A stretch of DNA of 64,000 nucleotides from Martelella lutilitoris (GTDB lineage Bacteria > Pseudomonadota > Alphaproteobacteria > Rhizobiales > Rhizobiaceae). The translations under genes and the position numbers were made by a program. A model generated the notes under the pieces. The model did not search any database. It saw only the letters and a list, made by a program, of their open reading frames with translations, and was not told the origin of the DNA. Numbering within the stretch: position 1 is the first letter of the stretch; each line of letters starts with the position of its first letter. The DNA lies in NCBI RefSeq assembly GCF_016598595.1, contig NZ_CP066787.1, forward strand, positions 102,349-166,348, read 5' to 3'. Positions 1-9,219 of the stretch are shown piece by piece.

Positions 1-1724
<1,724 letters not shown>

Positions 1725-1751
1725 GGCGGACTCCTGTCTGGATTTGTCCGA

Positions 1752-1782
1752 AAGATAGGGGTTCCACCTGATGGAAGGTCAA
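1752..1782 (-). promoter_or_regulatory. CueR-type promoter of copA
   Basis: On the minus strand a TTGACC -35 (1782-1777) is followed by a 19-bp spacer holding TTCC and GGAA half-sites, then TATCTT as -10 (1757-1752). A 19-bp spacer with a central dyad is the hallmark of promoters activated by MerR-family metal sensors. It lies about 30 bp upstream of the copA start. The layout is seen in the sequence; binding by CueR is inferred. Confidence 0.75.
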
Positions 1783-1810
1783 TAGGGTTCAAAAATATTC
1801 CATTCCGTCC

Positions 1811-1841
1811 TTGACCTTCCTGCGGTGGAAGACCTCACCTG
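1811..1841 (+). promoter_or_regulatory. CueR-type promoter of the copZ-like gene
   Basis: TTGACC (1811-1816), a 19-bp spacer with TTCC and GGAA half-sites, and a weak -10 (CACCTG, 1836-1841). It faces away from the copA promoter, giving a divergent pair of the same type. The poor -10 makes this one of the less certain members of the set. Confidence 0.6.
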
Positions 1842-1865
1842 AACTGGAATTCGAAGGAGATAGGC

Positions 1866-2072
1866 ATGACCAGATTGAGCGTACCGGACATGAGCTGCGG
1901 GCACTGCACCGCTGCAATCGAGAAGGCGATCAAGGCAATTGATCCAACCGCCAGGGTTTCCTGTGACCTTGGGGCGCATATTGTCGAGGTGGAGAGCTTT
2001 CTAAGCGAGCGGGCCGTGTCCGAAGCAATTCGCGATGCCGGCTATGATGCAAAAACACCGGCAGCGACCTGA
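1866..2072 (+). CDS. copZ: CopZ-like heavy-metal-associated domain protein
   Basis: A 68-residue single-domain cytoplasmic metallochaperone. The fold signature is MSCGHC (the CxxC Cu+ site) followed by an amphipathic helix and the usual GYDAK-like C-terminal strand. Proteins of this type hand Cu+ to CopA-type ATPases and to copper sensors. The start ATG at 1866 follows GAAGGAGATAGGC, a strong ribosome site. It lies divergent from copA behind its own metal-type promoter. The last codons lie inside a 16-bp tandem duplication that contains the stop codon. Confidence 0.9.
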   Translation: MTRLSVPDMSCGHCTAAIEKAIKAIDPTARVSCDLGAHIVEVESFLSERAVSEAIRDAGYDAKTPAAT

Positions 2073-2094
2073 TACGAAAGCGACCTGATACGAA
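2063..2094 (+). repeat. 16-bp tandem duplication at the 3' end of copZ
   Basis: Two exact copies of agcgacctgatacgaa lie at 2063-2078 and 2079-2094. The copZ stop codon TGA (2070-2072) is in the first copy. It looks like a recent slippage duplication with no effect on the protein. Confidence 0.8.
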
Positions 2095-2095
2095 A

Positions 2096-2122
2096 AATGG
2101 CGCCGGCGGGTCCGGCGCCATT
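2096..2122 (-). terminator. Rho-independent terminator of the minus-strand cytochrome/oxidase operon
   Basis: A perfect 11-bp hairpin (2096-2106 pairing with 2112-2122, 5-nt loop), GC-rich in its core. Read on the minus strand it is followed by a run of five T. It lies just past the last gene of the 7728-2148 operon and 23 bp after the copZ stop, so it may also halt plus-strand transcription. Confidence 0.8.
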
Positions 2123-2147
2123 CCAACATCTGATCTGGCGAGCGAGA

Positions 2148-2876
2148 TCAGTCGCTTTCCCGTGTCTTGTCGACCAGAGCCTCCAGTTGATCCTGTTCGA
2201 CAAAGCCGGGCACGAGGTCGTCTCCGATCACGAAAGACGGTGTTCCGTTAAAGCCGAGCGCCTGGGACAGGCGCATCGACTCGTCGATATGCTCCTGCAC
2301 TTCGGGTTCGTCCATATCGGTACGAAGTCGTTTGACGTCGAGCCCGATCTCCTCGGCCAGGCGCATGACCGATGCTTCCTCGGCACGTTCTTCCATACCC
2401 ATCAGCGCCCAGTGAAACTCCTCGTATTTGTCCTGTTCCCTCGCGGCCAGGGCGGCTTTGGCCGCGAAGACAGACCCTTCGCTGAGAATGGGCCATTCGC
2501 GATAGACGAGCCGGACATCCTGGTCGGCATCGAGCAGCCCCTGAACCTCGGACATGGCCCGTCTGCAGTAGGGACAGTTGTAGTCGAAGAATTCCACGAC
2601 CGTGACATCGCCGTCGGGATTTCCGAGGACCGGCGCGTTCGGATCATGTTCGAGCGACTGGCGCTGGTTCTTCAGAACGTCGGCAGCTGCGTCTGCCTGC
2701 GTAGCCGCCTGCTGCTGTTCGAGCAACTGCACGGCTTCCATGATGATCTGCGGGTTTTCCCGGATCGCTTCCAGCGCCAGTTCCTTGATCCGAGCATCGC
2801 TCAGATCTTGCGCGAAGCCGGCAATCGGCGCGATAGCCAGACCAAGCGCCAGGGCTGTGGTTTTCATCGGGTGCAT
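2148..2876 (-). CDS. DsbA-family periplasmic thiol:disulfide oxidoreductase
   Basis: A 242-residue exported protein: a signal peptide (KTTALALGLAIAPIAGFAQ) followed by a thioredoxin-like domain with the NCPYC active site and the cis-proline segment GTPSFV. It resembles the DsbA/DsbG group (COG1651), which includes ScsC-like proteins. It is last in the multicopper oxidase/cytochrome operon; ATG at 2876 lies 2 bp after the upstream cytochrome stop, with GAAGGA inside that gene as ribosome site. A longer reading frame upstream has no signal-like start. A likely role is protecting or isomerising disulfides in the oxidase and cytochromes under copper stress; this is inferred. Confidence 0.88.
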   Translation of the reverse strand: MHPMKTTALALGLAIAPIAGFAQDLSDARIKELALEAIRENPQIIMEAVQLLEQQQAATQADAAADVLKNQRQSLEHDPNAPVLGNPDGDVTVVEFFDYNCPYCRRAMSEVQGLLDADQDVRLVYREWPILSEGSVFAAKAALAAREQDKYEEFHWALMGMEERAEEASVMRLAEEIGLDVKRLRTDMDEPEVQEHIDESMRLSQALGFNGTPSFVIGDDLVPGFVEQDQLEALVDKTRESD

Positions 2877-2878
2877 TG

Positions 2879-3358
2879 TCAATTTCCTTCTCTCTGGGCT
2901 TCGGCGGCGCTGCGTTCGGCCTGAATCTGCCGTTGCCGATCCGGCCATGTGGATTTGATATAGGCGAGGATATTCCAGATCTGATCGTCGGTCAGTTGGT
3001 CGCCGAAACCGGGCATGCCGCTTTCAAAATCGACGCCCTGTGCGGCGAGGGCCGCCTTGCCGCCGAGCTTGGTGTAGTCGAAGAGCACGCTGTCAGAATG
3101 GTGCCATGTATGACCCGTTTCGTCATGCGGTGGGGCGGGCAACACGCCAGCCGGGCCCGGTGAATGCCAGTCGGGCTGACCCTCGAGATTCGCGCCGTGG
3201 CAGGAGGCGCAGTAGCCCTGGTAGAGGTCCTCGCCCTGCGCCAGATCGAAGTCTTCCGGAGCAGCACTGGTTTGGGTGCCGGCCTGCGTCATGAGCCAGG
3301 CACGTGCTGCCGCACCGGACACCAGAATGACGGTCAGGATCAGGTATTTCCGCATCAT
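2879..3358 (-). CDS. Membrane-anchored or periplasmic monohaem cytochrome c
   Basis: A 159-residue class I cytochrome: an N-terminal hydrophobic export segment, one CASCH haem-attachment motif near residue 50, and the usual C-terminal MPGF..LTDDQIWNILAYIKSTWP segment with the distal Met ligand. Its ATG overlaps the stop of the multicopper oxidase gene (ATGA), so the two are translationally coupled. The pairing suggests it may accept or donate electrons for the oxidase; this is inference. Confidence 0.9.
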   Translation of the reverse strand: MMRKYLILTVILVSGAAARAWLMTQAGTQTSAAPEDFDLAQGEDLYQGYCASCHGANLEGQPDWHSPGPAGVLPAPPHDETGHTWHHSDSVLFDYTKLGGKAALAAQGVDFESGMPGFGDQLTDDQIWNILAYIKSTWPDRQRQIQAERSAAEAQREGN

Positions 3359-4746
3359 GTCACCTCGAGCCACGTCATCATGCCCGAAGCCGCATGGCTC
3401 AGCATATGACAGTGAAACAGCCATTTTCCCGGGTTGTCGGCGACAAAGGCAATGGTCCGGGTCTCGCCGCCGAGCATCAGCAGCGTATCGCGGAAGGGAC
3501 CAAGGGCCGCGTCCTTGGTCACCTCGCGGAAATGCATCCCGTGCAGGTGCATTGCATGGGGGAAGGACGTGTCGTTGTAGATTTCCAGCTTGATCGTCTC
3601 ACCCACGGGCACGCTCACGAGCGGGGTGTCGGTCATCCCGATCGTCCCGTTGAAGGACCAGAACTGGTTTGCCTCGACCAACTGGCGAAAGCTCTTGCGT
3701 TCGCCGTCGAGGGTGGCGGCATCGAGTGTGCCCATTGCCCCGCCCTGCATATTGAGCCGCGCCGTTACCGCTTTTTCCATGCCGGATATGTCCATGCGTG
3801 GGTTCGGGGGCAGGGGATGTGGCGACCCGCGCCGCGCCGCCGCCGCGCGGCCCGATACCGGAAACGCCACCTGTGAGACGCCCTCCTGATCCTCGACGCG
3901 CACAAGATGCGCTGTCTCGCCCGACGCCGCTGTGACGTCCACGATCAGATCGGCGCGCTGGCCCGGCCCAATGATCAGCACCTCACTTACTGGCTTGGGC
4001 TCGGACAGCGGCATGCCATCAAGGGCCACGGTCCAGCCTTCCATCCCGAAAATCGAAAGAACGAATATCCGGGCGTTGGCGGCATTGATCAGCCGCAGCC
4101 GCAGGCGTTCGTTCTGCTTCACGTCCAGCGACAGATCAAAGCGCCCGTTGGTGGCGATGAAGTTGCCGCGCCGCCCGGCATGGCTGCGATCATGGCGTGA
4201 CGTGAAGTCGGGGTCGATCTGTGCCGTTTCGGGATCGAGAAGCCAGTCGTCGAGGATCAATACCTCCTCGCGGTCGATATCCGGCGCCTCGGGCTCTTCC
4301 ACGATCAGCGCACCATAGAGTCCGCGCGCGACCTGCTCGGTTGACCGGTTGTGCGCGTGATACCAGTAGGTGCCGGCGTCCGGCACCACGAAATCATAGT
4401 CGAAACCCTGTCCCGGTTCGACAGCTGGCTGCGTCAGCCCGGGAACCCCGTCCATCGCGTTGTCGATGCGGATCCCGTGCCAATGAACCGAACTTGCCTG
4501 CGGCAGTTCGTTCAGGAACGATCTCTGGATGCGGGCGCCTTGAGCCATCCGCAACTCGGGTCCCGGCATCGCGCCGTCATAGCCCCAGATTTCAGTCTTG
4601 GGATAGGTTGGGGGTGCAAGTTGGACGCGCGCGGGCCGGGCCTTGAGTTCGGCAAAGCGTGGCGTTGCAGCACGCGCCAGGGCCGGAACGGCCAGAGCCG
4701 CAATCGTCGCCGCGCCCTGCTCAAGAAATTCTCGCCGTGTCGTCAT
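3355..4746 (-). CDS. Tat-exported multicopper oxidase
   Basis: A 463-residue laccase/CueO-like oxidase. The Tat signal TRREFL followed by a hydrophobic stretch marks export as a folded protein. All four copper-binding signatures are visible: HWHG, YWYHAH, HAMHLHG and HCHMLSH followed by the axial Met. Known relatives oxidise Cu+ to Cu2+ in the periplasm. ATG at 4746 was chosen because it begins the Tat signal and follows AAGGACACGG; the frame runs further upstream without a signal. It lacks the long Met-rich insert of the second oxidase at 40048. It sits between two cytochrome c genes, unusual company for CueO-like enzymes. Confidence 0.93.
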   Translation of the reverse strand: MTTRREFLEQGAATIAALAVPALARAATPRFAELKARPARVQLAPPTYPKTEIWGYDGAMPGPELRMAQGARIQRSFLNELPQASSVHWHGIRIDNAMDGVPGLTQPAVEPGQGFDYDFVVPDAGTYWYHAHNRSTEQVARGLYGALIVEEPEAPDIDREEVLILDDWLLDPETAQIDPDFTSRHDRSHAGRRGNFIATNGRFDLSLDVKQNERLRLRLINAANARIFVLSIFGMEGWTVALDGMPLSEPKPVSEVLIIGPGQRADLIVDVTAASGETAHLVRVEDQEGVSQVAFPVSGRAAAARRGSPHPLPPNPRMDISGMEKAVTARLNMQGGAMGTLDAATLDGERKSFRQLVEANQFWSFNGTIGMTDTPLVSVPVGETIKLEIYNDTSFPHAMHLHGMHFREVTKDAALGPFRDTLLMLGGETRTIAFVADNPGKWLFHCHMLSHAASGMMTWLEVT

Positions 4747-4795
4747 CTTTTCCGTGTCCTTGAAATGTGCGGGGCGATACGCCGCCCCGCCCGTG

Positions 4796-5737
4796 TCAAT
4801 CGATGGTTTTGCCGATACTCGGCCTCCCCGCCAAAGCCCTGCCTTCCGGTACATCGCTGTCGAGAAGATAGATCGCCATCGCTTTCAAATCGGACTTTGA
4901 GAGGAACCGCGTTCCGTTCTGGACAACCTCACCCATGCTGCCGCCGAACACGTCTCCTGACGGGGTAACACCACTTTGCAGAGCATATGACAGATTGGCG
5001 ACGGTCCATCCGCGATCTGCCAGATCGTCGGACAGGATTGATGGTGCCTTGTTTCCACCGGGCAGGTCGTCGTTGCCGGCAAAAACGGCATCTGGCATCC
5101 GGCCGCCCGCGAGGTTCCGACCGGTGTGACAGGCCCCGCAATGGGCGGCGCCGCGCACGAGTTGCCGGCCGCGGTTCCAGTCGACGCTCTTTCCTTCCAC
5201 CGGTTCGGTCTGCGGATCATGCATGAAAAGCGCACGCCATAGTTTCAGGCCCCAGCGTTGGTTGAACGGGAAACCGACATCGTGCGGTGGTGCGGGGTTG
5301 GTTACCGGTGCGACGGTCTGGAATGCTGCCCACATATCGGCGACGTCCTGATCGGAAAAATCCGCATAGAACGGATAGGTGAATGCCGGAAACAAGGGCT
5401 CGCCATCGGGCGAAACGCCCTGCCTGACAGTCATCGCGAAGTCAGACAGGCTCCAGTCTCCGATGCCGTGCTCGGGATCGGTGGTTATGTTCGGCGGGTA
5501 GAAGACGCCAAACGGGGTTTCGAGCGGGGCACCGCCCGCCAGCGGAGCGCCGCCATCCTCGAAATTCGTGTGACAGGCGATGCAACCGCTCGCGCGCGCC
5601 AGATAGGCACCGCGCTGGACATCGCCGGTCAACTCGATCTCGGCGGGCGGTCGGCCAATCGGCCAAACCACCAACGCCGCGATTGCCGCCGTGCCGGAAA
5701 GGGCAAGGACGGCAACACCTGCAAGAACCCGCCTCAT
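4796..5737 (-). CDS. Dihaem cytochrome c, dehydrogenase-subunit-like
   Basis: A 313-residue protein with an N-terminal membrane anchor or signal and two c-type haem motifs, CIACH near residue 53 and CGACH near 203. The layout (NITTDPEHGIGDWS, then MPDAVFAGNDD after the second haem) resembles cytochrome subunits of periplasmic alcohol and gluconate dehydrogenases, but no dehydrogenase flavin or quinone subunit is nearby. It starts 1 bp after the stop of the upstream cytochrome c' remnant. I infer that it relays electrons between the oxidase set and the membrane chain. Confidence 0.88.
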   Translation of the reverse strand: MRRVLAGVAVLALSGTAAIAALVVWPIGRPPAEIELTGDVQRGAYLARASGCIACHTNFEDGGAPLAGGAPLETPFGVFYPPNITTDPEHGIGDWSLSDFAMTVRQGVSPDGEPLFPAFTYPFYADFSDQDVADMWAAFQTVAPVTNPAPPHDVGFPFNQRWGLKLWRALFMHDPQTEPVEGKSVDWNRGRQLVRGAAHCGACHTGRNLAGGRMPDAVFAGNDDLPGGNKAPSILSDDLADRGWTVANLSYALQSGVTPSGDVFGGSMGEVVQNGTRFLSKSDLKAMAIYLLDSDVPEGRALAGRPSIGKTID

Positions 5738-5738
5738 G

Positions 5739-6324
5739 TCATTTCACCTTCGCGCGGAAGCGGGTGTGACAGGACGAACAGGTGTCGCTGACCTTCGCGA
5801 AAACCGCGTTGGCGGGCATCTCGGCCAGTTCTTCGCGCCCCATCGTGTCATCGGCCATCATGTCACCACTGCCCATCATCGAGTTGGCTCCCATCATGTC
5901 GGAGCCGCCCATCATGGCGCTTGTATTCGACTTGGTGTCCGACTGACTTGCGGGTGCGTTGTCAGCGGCAAGAGCCAGGCCTTCGGCGTATCTGTGCAAC
6001 TCCTCGGCCAGGCCTGCAAAGCTCTCCCAATCGTTCCATATGGCGTCTTTCGCGACCGATGGCATGCCTGCGCTGCCGTCCGGGAACAGACGGGTCATGG
6101 CATCGCCAGCGTGCATGCCGATGGTTTCCGCAGCGTGCCGCACGGTATCAGCATCATACCCCGTCTCGCCGCTCATCATCGGGGCGACCGTGTTTCACGG
6201 CCTTGCCCATTGCCGACATCGCGTCCATGCGCTCCTTCACGATACCGGTCGCGCCGCTATGGGCGAGCGCCGCCGATGCCACGCCGACAAGCACGGCGGA
6301 AGTGATAATCCCTGTAGGTTTCAT
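5739..6324 (-). pseudogene. Cytochrome c' (class II) gene broken by a frameshift
   Basis: The N-terminal part (ATG at 6324, after AAGGACAATGAC) encodes a signal peptide and the typical start ATGIVKERMDAMSAMGKAVK. The rest, with the four-helix-bundle pattern and C-terminal CSSCHTRFR haem motif, continues in another frame. The frames join near 6190-6200, where one extra base in AAACACGG would explain the shift; without it the text reads KAVK-TVAPMMSGETGYDAD. A Met/Ser-rich insert (MMGGSDMMGANSMMG) is unusual for the family and suggests copper binding. A real null allele and a sequencing error look the same here. Confidence 0.85.
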
Positions 6325-6325
6325 G

Positions 6326-6664
6326 TCATTGTCCTTCAAATCCTGATTTCGAGACGGGTCCGATCACGTGAGGAGGCCGGACCTTCGTGGTCGCGGCACG
6401 CCTGACGGGGTGTGCGCGCTCTGAATCCACCGTGATCGCCGCAAGTGCGCAGTCAATTCCCGGATGGCAATGTCCGAATGCCTCCTGGATGACAGTATGA
6501 TCTTCGCCATGATCATCGTCGACCACGGCGTGCGTTGAGCTTGTCGCGGCGGGAGCAGAAGAATGGGCTTCAGCGCCCTGAGGGGTCAAGCCGAATGCGA
6601 AAAGCGCGCAGAGAATCATCGCGCGTAGCAAGCCGACAGGTTCGATTTTGCGTCTTTCGTTCAA
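6326..6664 (-). CDS. Small exported His-containing protein, family unknown
   Basis: 112 residues with a signal peptide (AMILCALFAFGLTPQGAEA) and a mature part with HSSAP, DDDHGEDH and FGHCHPGIDC, which could bind metal. I recognise no family. The likely start is TTG at 6664 overlapping the upstream cytochrome stop; ATG at 6619 would leave almost no charged n-region. It lies between two cytochrome genes in the same operon. Confidence 0.6.
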   Translation of the reverse strand: MNERRKIEPVGLLRAMILCALFAFGLTPQGAEAHSSAPAATSSTHAVVDDDHGEDHTVIQEAFGHCHPGIDCALAAITVDSERAHPVRRAATTKVRPPHVIGPVSKSGFEGQ

Positions 6665-7119
6665 AAGATGCCGTTTTCCTTCTGAAGCTCACGAATGTAA
6701 CGCGTGATCATTTTCACGTCGCCATCGGTCACACCCTCCACCGCCGGCATGTTGCCGAAGTTCCAGTGATGCGCACGGACGCCGTTTTTTGCCGCGAGGA
6801 CGAATGCCATGTCGGAGTGATGGTTTGGCTCATAGGTCTTGTGTACAAGCGGTGGGGCGACGCCGTTCTGGCCCGCCGCATTCGCACCATGACACTCGGC
6901 GCATTTGGCGTCGAACGCCCGCTTTCCGATCTGCGCGTCCGCCGACAGTTCGGCGGGAAGCGCCACCTCGACGATCGGTGCGCCCTCGGCCAGGGTGCTG
7001 GTATCGGGCGGAATCATCGAATGGCCCGTGCCTTGCGTCGCCCGTTGCGTCGCATTCCAGTAGACCGCAACCCCCCCGACGAGAAAGAAGGCGACGATCG
7101 CCAGCAATGTCTTGTTCAT
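6661..7119 (-). CDS. Monohaem cytochrome c with N-terminal membrane anchor
   Basis: 152 residues: a hydrophobic N-terminus (LLAIVAFFLVGGVAVYW), one CAECH haem motif near residue 74, and a C-terminal segment containing NMPAVEGVTDGDVKMITRYIREL with the distal Met. It is the second gene of the CueR-type operon, 33 bp after the L,D-transpeptidase. The His-rich stretch around YEPNHHSDMAF resembles the other small cytochrome at 2879 (HTWHHSDS), suggesting that the two are related. The electron partner is unknown. Confidence 0.88.
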   Translation of the reverse strand: MNKTLLAIVAFFLVGGVAVYWNATQRATQGTGHSMIPPDTSTLAEGAPIVEVALPAELSADAQIGKRAFDAKCAECHGANAAGQNGVAPPLVHKTYEPNHHSDMAFVLAAKNGVRAHHWNFGNMPAVEGVTDGDVKMITRYIRELQKENGIF

Positions 7120-7152
7120 ACTTTTCTTGCCCCTCGCAACCGAATGCTTCGG

Positions 7153-7728
7153 TCAAATAAGTTTGACCTGTGTACCAACCGGCGATCTGTCGAAAACCCC
7201 GACAATTTGTTCGTTATAAAGGCCGATACAGCCATTCGACGATTTGCGACCGATCTTGCGCGTGTCGTTGGTGCCGTGAATGCGATAGTACTGCCAACTC
7301 AGGTGCATGGCACGAATACCCAGCGGATTGTCCGGCCCGGGCGCCACATAGCGCGGCAGCGTCGGATCGCGCTCGATCATCGAGGGTGTCGGCGCCCAAT
7401 CGGGGGCCTCATCCTTGAAGACCACTTCGGTATAACCGCGGCGTGTCAGCTCGTCGGACAACGGCACCGAGGTGGGATAGATACGCATCTCCCCATCGGC
7501 AGTCCAATGCTGGAGCACCCTGGTGTTCGTGTCCGAGAGCAGGATGCCTTTGCCAAGGCTGTCGAAGTGATCCTGCCAAGCGTGTAGCCGGAAGGAAGAC
7601 ATGTTGCGCCTCACCACGGACGCTTCCTCCGCCCGAAGGAGTGTTGGGGTCGCCAGCGCGATAACACCGCTGGCACCCGCCGCCAGAAATCCGCGCCGGT
7701 TGAGGGGCTTTTCGCCATTTTTTATCAT
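7153..7728 (-). CDS. L,D-transpeptidase (YkuD family), Tat-type signal
   Basis: 191 residues: NRRGFLAAGASGVIALATP is a Tat-like signal, and the catalytic core includes IHGTND and SSNGCIGL, matching the HGT...S.GCI/VR Cys-nucleophile signature of YkuD domains. Such enzymes form 3-3 peptidoglycan cross-links or attach proteins to peptidoglycan. It is first in the operon controlled by the CueR-type promoter at 7767-7797. Copper is known to inhibit L,D-transpeptidases through their active-site Cys, so copper-linked expression of one is noteworthy. ATG at 7728 is the only start before the signal. Confidence 0.88.
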   Translation of the reverse strand: MIKNGEKPLNRRGFLAAGASGVIALATPTLLRAEEASVVRRNMSSFRLHAWQDHFDSLGKGILLSDTNTRVLQHWTADGEMRIYPTSVPLSDELTRRGYTEVVFKDEAPDWAPTPSMIERDPTLPRYVAPGPDNPLGIRAMHLSWQYYRIHGTNDTRKIGRKSSNGCIGLYNEQIVGVFDRSPVGTQVKLI

Positions 7729-7766
7729 AACCTGCTCTCACATCTATTTCTTGCCTGTTTTAGCGG

Positions 7767-7797
7767 GATAAACCACCTTCCAGCACCGGAAGGTCAA
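7767..7797 (-). promoter_or_regulatory. CueR-type promoter of the transpeptidase/cytochrome/oxidase operon
   Basis: Minus strand: TTGACC (7797-7792), a 19-bp spacer and TTTATC (7772-7767). The spacer holds the best dyad in the window, a perfect ACCTTCC-N6-GGAAGGT at 7775-7794. It lies 39 bp upstream of the ATG and is the only promoter-like signal before the eight-gene run ending at the terminator at 2096. Confidence 0.82.
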
Positions 7798-7844
7798 GCA
7801 GATGCCCCCTGACAAGACCGTGATTTTTGTATCGGTTTGTATCG

Positions 7845-7875
7845 TTGACCTTCCGGCGCAGGAAGGCTTTAGCCC
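7845..7875 (+). promoter_or_regulatory. CueR-type promoter of the DUF2933/Scs/CDF operon
   Basis: TTGACC (7845-7850), a 19-bp spacer with ACCTTCC-N6-GGAAGGC, and TAGCCC (7870-7875) as -10. It is back-to-back with the promoter at 7767-7797; the two -35 elements are 47 bp apart. It points to the run 7906-14048. Confidence 0.8.
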
Positions 7876-7905
7876 ATCTCCTGTATGCTTGGAGATGCAA
7901 CGAAA

Positions 7906-8193
7906 ATGAATGAATCTGAAACTCCTGTTGAGAAATCGAGCACGATGCCGGTGATGAAATACGCCATGTGGGCCTGCTGCGCGGTAATGCTGCTTCCAAT
8001 CGCAGCGTTCGTGATGACGGGGGGACTTGCGGGCGGATTGACCTCCGGGCTCTACGTCTTCGCACCTCTGCTTTTGTGCGTCGCCGCACATTTGATCATG
8101 CATCAGATGATGGGAAAATCATGCCATGATACGAAGAGCGAGCGGACCGATGATGTTGCGATCCAGGTGGATCAAAAAGTAGCCGCCAATTAG
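7906..8193 (+). CDS. DUF2933-type small membrane protein
   Basis: 95 residues with two hydrophobic segments, the second ending LLLCVAAHLIMHQMMG. That end matches the C-terminal pattern of the DUF2933 protein at 32122 (LLLCVGMHFFMH). Members are short inner-membrane proteins found beside copper resistance genes; their role is not established to my knowledge. ATG at 7906 was preferred over ATG at 7885 because 7885 sits about 10 bp after the -10 and has no ribosome site. Confidence 0.72.
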   Translation: MNESETPVEKSSTMPVMKYAMWACCAVMLLPIAAFVMTGGLAGGLTSGLYVFAPLLLCVAAHLIMHQMMGKSCHDTKSERTDDVAIQVDQKVAAN

Positions 8194-8199
8194 GCCGGG

Positions 8200-8430
8200 G
8201 TGAGATTGGGTATCGTTCGCCGTCTTCTGCCGCTTTGGGCGATGCTCTTACTTGGCGCCTGCGCCCAGACCATCGCGCAATGCGAGCGAAGCGGTGATGT
8301 CCGGCTCTCTTCGAGCGGTCAGGTGGCCGACCTGCCTGCAGGTTGTGAGGTAAAGGAAATAACGGGCAGTGGGCTGGCAGTGCTTGAATGTCGGGACGGC
8401 AGGGAGGGCTTCGCCTTCGCTTTGGAATAG
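8200..8430 (+). CDS. Small putative lipoprotein, function unknown
   Basis: 76 residues. The N-terminus has two arginines, a hydrophobic stretch and LLLGAC, a good lipobox, so the mature protein is probably a lipid-anchored domain of ~55 residues with three further Cys. The start is GTG at 8200 or TTG at 8205; the lipobox is unaffected. It lies 6 bp after the DUF2933 gene. No family recognised. Confidence 0.62.
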   Translation: MRLGIVRRLLPLWAMLLLGACAQTIAQCERSGDVRLSSSGQVADLPAGCEVKEITGSGLAVLECRDGREGFAFALE

Positions 8431-8448
8431 TTGTGAAGGTGACGGGAT

Positions 8449-9219
8449 ATGATTGAAGGACGGCGGAATACATTGGCAGTTCTTGCGACTGTTGCGGCCG
8501 CCTACGCCGGGTTTTGGTATTTTCCGGAACTCGGTTCGACCGAACTCAACTTCGAGGACGTTCAATACCCGCGGGGCTTTCGCAGGCTGTCCGCCAGCGA
8601 AAGCTCGAGCGGCTTCGATCTCTTCATCGGAATGAACGCCATGGGTCCGGATAGTCTGGCGGATGCCGAAGCGCGGGTCAGGGCAGATATCTGCGGTGCG
8701 CTCTACGGCGATGACCTGTCTGCAACACAGCGCGTTCCGGTGGCGTTTTTTACAGAGTATTATTGCCCTTATTGCCGTGTTCAGACCAGGACGCTTGCGG
8801 CGCTCGATGCACGTCCCGACAGCAACCTGCGTGCCATCTGGCACGAATTGCCGCTTCTCGGGCAATCGTCGGAGGTCGCGGCCAAGGCGGCGCTGGCGGC
8901 GAAACGCCAGGGTGCCTATGTCGCATTTCATGAACGGCTCATGAAATCCTCGTTTGTGGCGACACCGGAATATTTACAGGCTTTGGCGCGAGACATCGGT
9001 GTCGATCACCAACGTCTGATTACCGACATGCGAAGCGCCCCTGTTACCGAAGAATTGGAAAACAGTGCTGCTCTCGCACGGGTATTCGGCATTTTTGGAA
9101 CGCCCGCCCTGATAATCGGGCGAACGATCATCCAGGGCCAGATCGATGAGAAGACCATTCTGCGTGTTGCCGAGATGGAAATCGAGGAAGATTGGACGTC
9201 CCAGTGTCAGACAGCGTGA
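8449..9219 (+). CDS. DsbA-like periplasmic thioredoxin-fold protein, ScsC-like
   Basis: 256 residues with a hydrophobic N-terminal anchor and a DsbA-type domain: active site CPYC near residue 107, the alternating helical segment, then GTPALIIGR as the cis-proline loop. The next gene, overlapping by one base, is an ScsB/DsbD-type reductase, and this gene order matches known copper-tolerance thiol systems (suppressor of copper sensitivity). The N-terminal ~90 residues before the thioredoxin fold look like an extra domain or long linker. A reductase partner role for the next protein is inferred from context. Confidence 0.85.
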   Translation: MIEGRRNTLAVLATVAAAYAGFWYFPELGSTELNFEDVQYPRGFRRLSASESSSGFDLFIGMNAMGPDSLADAEARVRADICGALYGDDLSATQRVPVAFFTEYYCPYCRVQTRTLAALDARPDSNLRAIWHELPLLGQSSEVAAKAALAAKRQGAYVAFHERLMKSSFVATPEYLQALARDIGVDHQRLITDMRSAPVTEELENSAALARVFGIFGTPALIIGRTIIQGQIDEKTILRVAEMEIEEDWTSQCQTA

